The position numbers were made by a program, and so were the translations under genes. DNA of 5,143 bases, from the NCBI GenBank assembly GCA_046727955.1, contig JBKPDO010000220.1, positions 1 to 5,143 of the forward strand, in the 5' to 3' direction. This document shows, piece by piece, positions 3,596 through 5,143 of this stretch; the first letter of the stretch is position 1; each line of letters starts with the position of its first letter. This DNA is from DASVXQ01 sp046727955. Its GTDB lineage: Bacteria; Actinomycetota; CALGFH01. The notes below the pieces were generated by a model. That model was given only the letters and a program-made list of their open reading frames with translations. It ran no database searches and had not been told where the DNA came from.

Positions 3596-4934
3596 ATGGA
3601 TCACCGCCGCTCTGGTGGAGGCCGAGGGCGGTGGGGCCGAGGCCTCGGATGGAGGCGTCGAGCACCTCGGCGACGTGGGCCATTGGCAGGCTCGCGCCGC
3701 GGGCCTCGAGGCTCGCGCGCAGCTGGAGCATGCAGCCGGGGTTGGAGGTGACCAGCATGTCTGCGCCGGTGGCGAGCACGCTCGCCGCCTTGCGCTCACC
3801 GAGCTGGATGGCCGCCTCGGGCTGAAGCAGGTTGTAGACACCGGCGGAGCCGCAGCAGATCTCGGAGTCGGCGATCTCGCGTAGCTGCAAGCCTGGGACG
3901 GCGGCGAGGCCCTGGCGTGGCTGCGCGCGGATGCCCTGCGCATGCGCGAGGTGGCAGGCGTCGTGGTAGGCGACCGACACCTCGAGAGGGTGGCGCTCGG
4001 CCACCGGCTCCATCTCGGCCAGCAGCTCGGAGAGGTCGCGCACCTTGGCGGCGAAGGCGGCGGCCCGCCCGGCCCAGACCGGGTCGTCGCGCAGCAGGTG
4101 GCCGTACTCCTTCATAGAGGAGCCGCAGCCGGCGACGTTGACGACCACGGCGTCGACGCCGGCCCGCTCGAAGGTTCCGATCATCGCCCTGGCGAATGCC
4201 TGCGCCTCCGCCTCCCGCCCCGCGTGCACGCTGAGCGCGCCACAGCAGCGCTGCCGCGCCGGCGCCACCACCTCACAGCCTTCCGCCGCCAGCACCCGCG
4301 CGGTGGCCGCGTTGACCTGTGGGAAGAAGACGCGCTGGATGCAGCCGGTGAGCATGCCTACGCGGCGGCGCTGCCTGCCCTGGGCGGGGATGAGCTCGTC
4401 CAGCGGAGCGGCCCTGCCAGGGTCGGGCAGCAGGCGCTCTATCGCCTGCATGGCCGCCGGCAGCCTGCGTAGCAGCCCGGACCGGCGCAGTGCCCGCTGC
4501 AGGCCCGAGCGGCGGTACAGGCTGAGCGGGCCGCGCAGCAGACGTAGCCGGCCCGGGTGCGGGAACAGCCCGAAGATCAGCGCCCGGAAGGTCCGCTCGG
4601 CGCGGGAGCGGGGGTGGCGCCGCTCGACCTGCTGGCGCGTGGCCTCGATGAGCTTGTCGTACTGGACGCCGGAAGGGCAGGAGGTGACGCAGGCCATACA
4701 GCCGAGGCAGCGGTCGAAGTGGGTGGCCATGTCAGCGTCCAGCGGCTCGCCGTCGAGGCCGACCTCCATCAGGTAGATGCGCCCCCTGGGGGAGTCCATC
4801 TCCTCGCCCCACAGCACGTAGGTCGGGCAGGTGGGCAGGCAGAAGCCGCAGTGGACGCAGTCGTCGATGAGCTGCTTGTCGGGCGGGTGATGGCGGTCGA
4901 AGGCGCCATGCGCCGCCACATCTATGTCTGCCAC
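3585..4934 (-). CDS. glcF: Glycolate oxidase iron-sulfur subunit GlcF
   Basis: Electron-transfer subunit of the GlcDEF glycolate oxidase, which oxidises glycolate to glyoxylate at the membrane and passes electrons towards quinone. The 449-aa protein has two 4Fe-4S ferredoxin motifs: C26-x2-C29-x2-C32-x3-C36-P and C76-x2-C79-x2-C82-x3-C86-P. Two CCG (cysteine-rich) domains follow. The first has C198, C230-C231-G and C270-G; the second has HDACH (324-328), C360-C361-G and NPGC (398-401). All expected cysteines are present, so it looks functional. It is somewhat longer than E. coli GlcF (407 aa), mainly in the Arg-rich linker at about 105-190. The GTG start at 4934 has GGGAGGG seven bases upstream. 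One base separates it from the stop of the upstream FAD-subunit gene, so translation is probably coupled. Other members of this cysteine-rich family (LutA, GlpC) differ in context or size; the fused ferredoxin plus upstream GlcE-like partner supports GlcF. Confidence 0.92.
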   Translation of the reverse strand: MADIDVAAHGAFDRHHPPDKQLIDDCVHCGFCLPTCPTYVLWGEEMDSPRGRIYLMEVGLDGEPLDADMATHFDRCLGCMACVTSCPSGVQYDKLIEATRQQVERRHPRSRAERTFRALIFGLFPHPGRLRLLRGPLSLYRRSGLQRALRRSGLLRRLPAAMQAIERLLPDPGRAAPLDELIPAQGRQRRRVGMLTGCIQRVFFPQVNAATARVLAAEGCEVVAPARQRCCGALSVHAGREAEAQAFARAMIGTFERAGVDAVVVNVAGCGSSMKEYGHLLRDDPVWAGRAAAFAAKVRDLSELLAEMEPVAERHPLEVSVAYHDACHLAHAQGIRAQPRQGLAAVPGLQLREIADSEICCGSAGVYNLLQPEAAIQLGERKAASVLATGADMLVTSNPGCMLQLRASLEARGASLPMAHVAEVLDASIRGLGPTALGLHQSGGDPLEG

Positions 4935-4935
4935 G

Positions 4936-5143
4936 TCAGATCCCTCCCAGGAAGCGACCGGGGCTCATCGTTCCCGCCGGGTCGAAGCGCTCCTTGACCC
5001 GCCGCATCAATGCGAGCGCGTCGCCGGGCGGGCCCCACGCGTCGACCCGCCGCTTGACCTCGAGCGGCGCCTCGAGCACCACGAGCGTCCCGCCGCGGCG
5101 GCCGAGGCGCTCGCGGGCGTCGCCGATCGCCGCGGCCAGGGCC
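4936..5143 (-). CDS. glcE: Glycolate oxidase FAD-binding subunit (GlcE-like), C-terminal part
   Basis: The minus strand from the right edge down to the TGA at 4938-4936 encodes the last 68 residues of an FAD-linked oxidase. The end, GDALALMRRVKERFDPAGTM followed by SPGRFLGGI, matches the 'MRRVKxxFDPxGxxNPGRFxGG' C-terminus of the GlcD/GlcE (VAO/PCMH-type) flavoproteins; LVVLEAPLEVKRRVDAWGPP precedes it. The FAD-binding domain lies outside the window. Position directly upstream of glcF with a single-base gap (TGA-C-GTG) and the 'W...GD.L.LM...K..FDP' pattern favour GlcE over GlcD, but a GlcD cannot be excluded from this fragment. The ribosome binding site of glcF (GGGAGGG) lies within its last codons. 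Confidence 0.85.
   Translation of the reverse strand, partial: ALAAAIGDARERLGRRGGTLVVLEAPLEVKRRVDAWGPPGDALALMRRVKERFDPAGTMSPGRFLGGI

Noticed and set aside
3942..4776. Long plus-strand frames (176 and 243 codons) opposite glcF
   Set aside because: The minus strand encodes an intact GlcF with every expected cysteine; these are antisense shadows.

Overview
The window is high-GC throughout, with G/C-rich third codon positions, GTG and TTG starts, and protein families typical of Actinomycetota. A soil-type actinomycete is my best guess. No marker gene is present to place it further.

Layout from left to right. (1) Positions 1-140, minus strand: the first 46 codons of a MarR-family regulator, running off the left edge. 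(2) Positions 141-389: a divergent leader holding 11-bp-phased direct repeats and two short tandem duplications. (3) Positions 390-1313, plus strand: a GlpF-type aquaglyceroporin, followed by a 14-bp perfect-stem hairpin. (4) Positions 1461-1615: two imperfect copies of a ~77-bp hairpin-bearing repeat in tandem. (5) Positions 1612-2400, minus strand: a double-hotdog acyl-CoA thioesterase family protein. (6) Positions 2456-2579: a 124-bp MITE-like element with 22-bp terminal inverted repeats and an 8-bp flanking duplication. It sits between the thioesterase gene and a divergent small gene. (7) Positions 2598-2843, plus strand: an 81-aa DUF4177-like protein whose 3' end is duplicated in tandem. 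(8) Positions 2876-3190: an intergenic region with an AT-rich, palindrome-dense regulatory island. (9) Positions 3192-3470, plus strand: a small helix-turn-helix protein with a 29-bp perfect palindrome near its 5' end. (10) Positions 3471-3584: a structured convergent terminator region. (11) Positions 3585-4934, minus strand: glcF, and from 4936 to the right edge the C-terminus of the coupled upstream FAD subunit (glcE-like). Together these two are part of a glycolate oxidase operon.

The genes do not form a single pathway. The MarR/aquaporin pair may be a regulator and its target; the glycolate oxidase genes are a true operon; the middle genes look like independent single-gene units. The most unusual signals are non-coding: the MITE-like insertion, the tandem hairpin repeat, the palindrome in the helix-turn-helix gene, and a recurring pattern of short tandem duplications. 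Three of those duplications cover or reach the stop codon of a gene. I see no rRNA, tRNA, CRISPR array or complete transposase gene.
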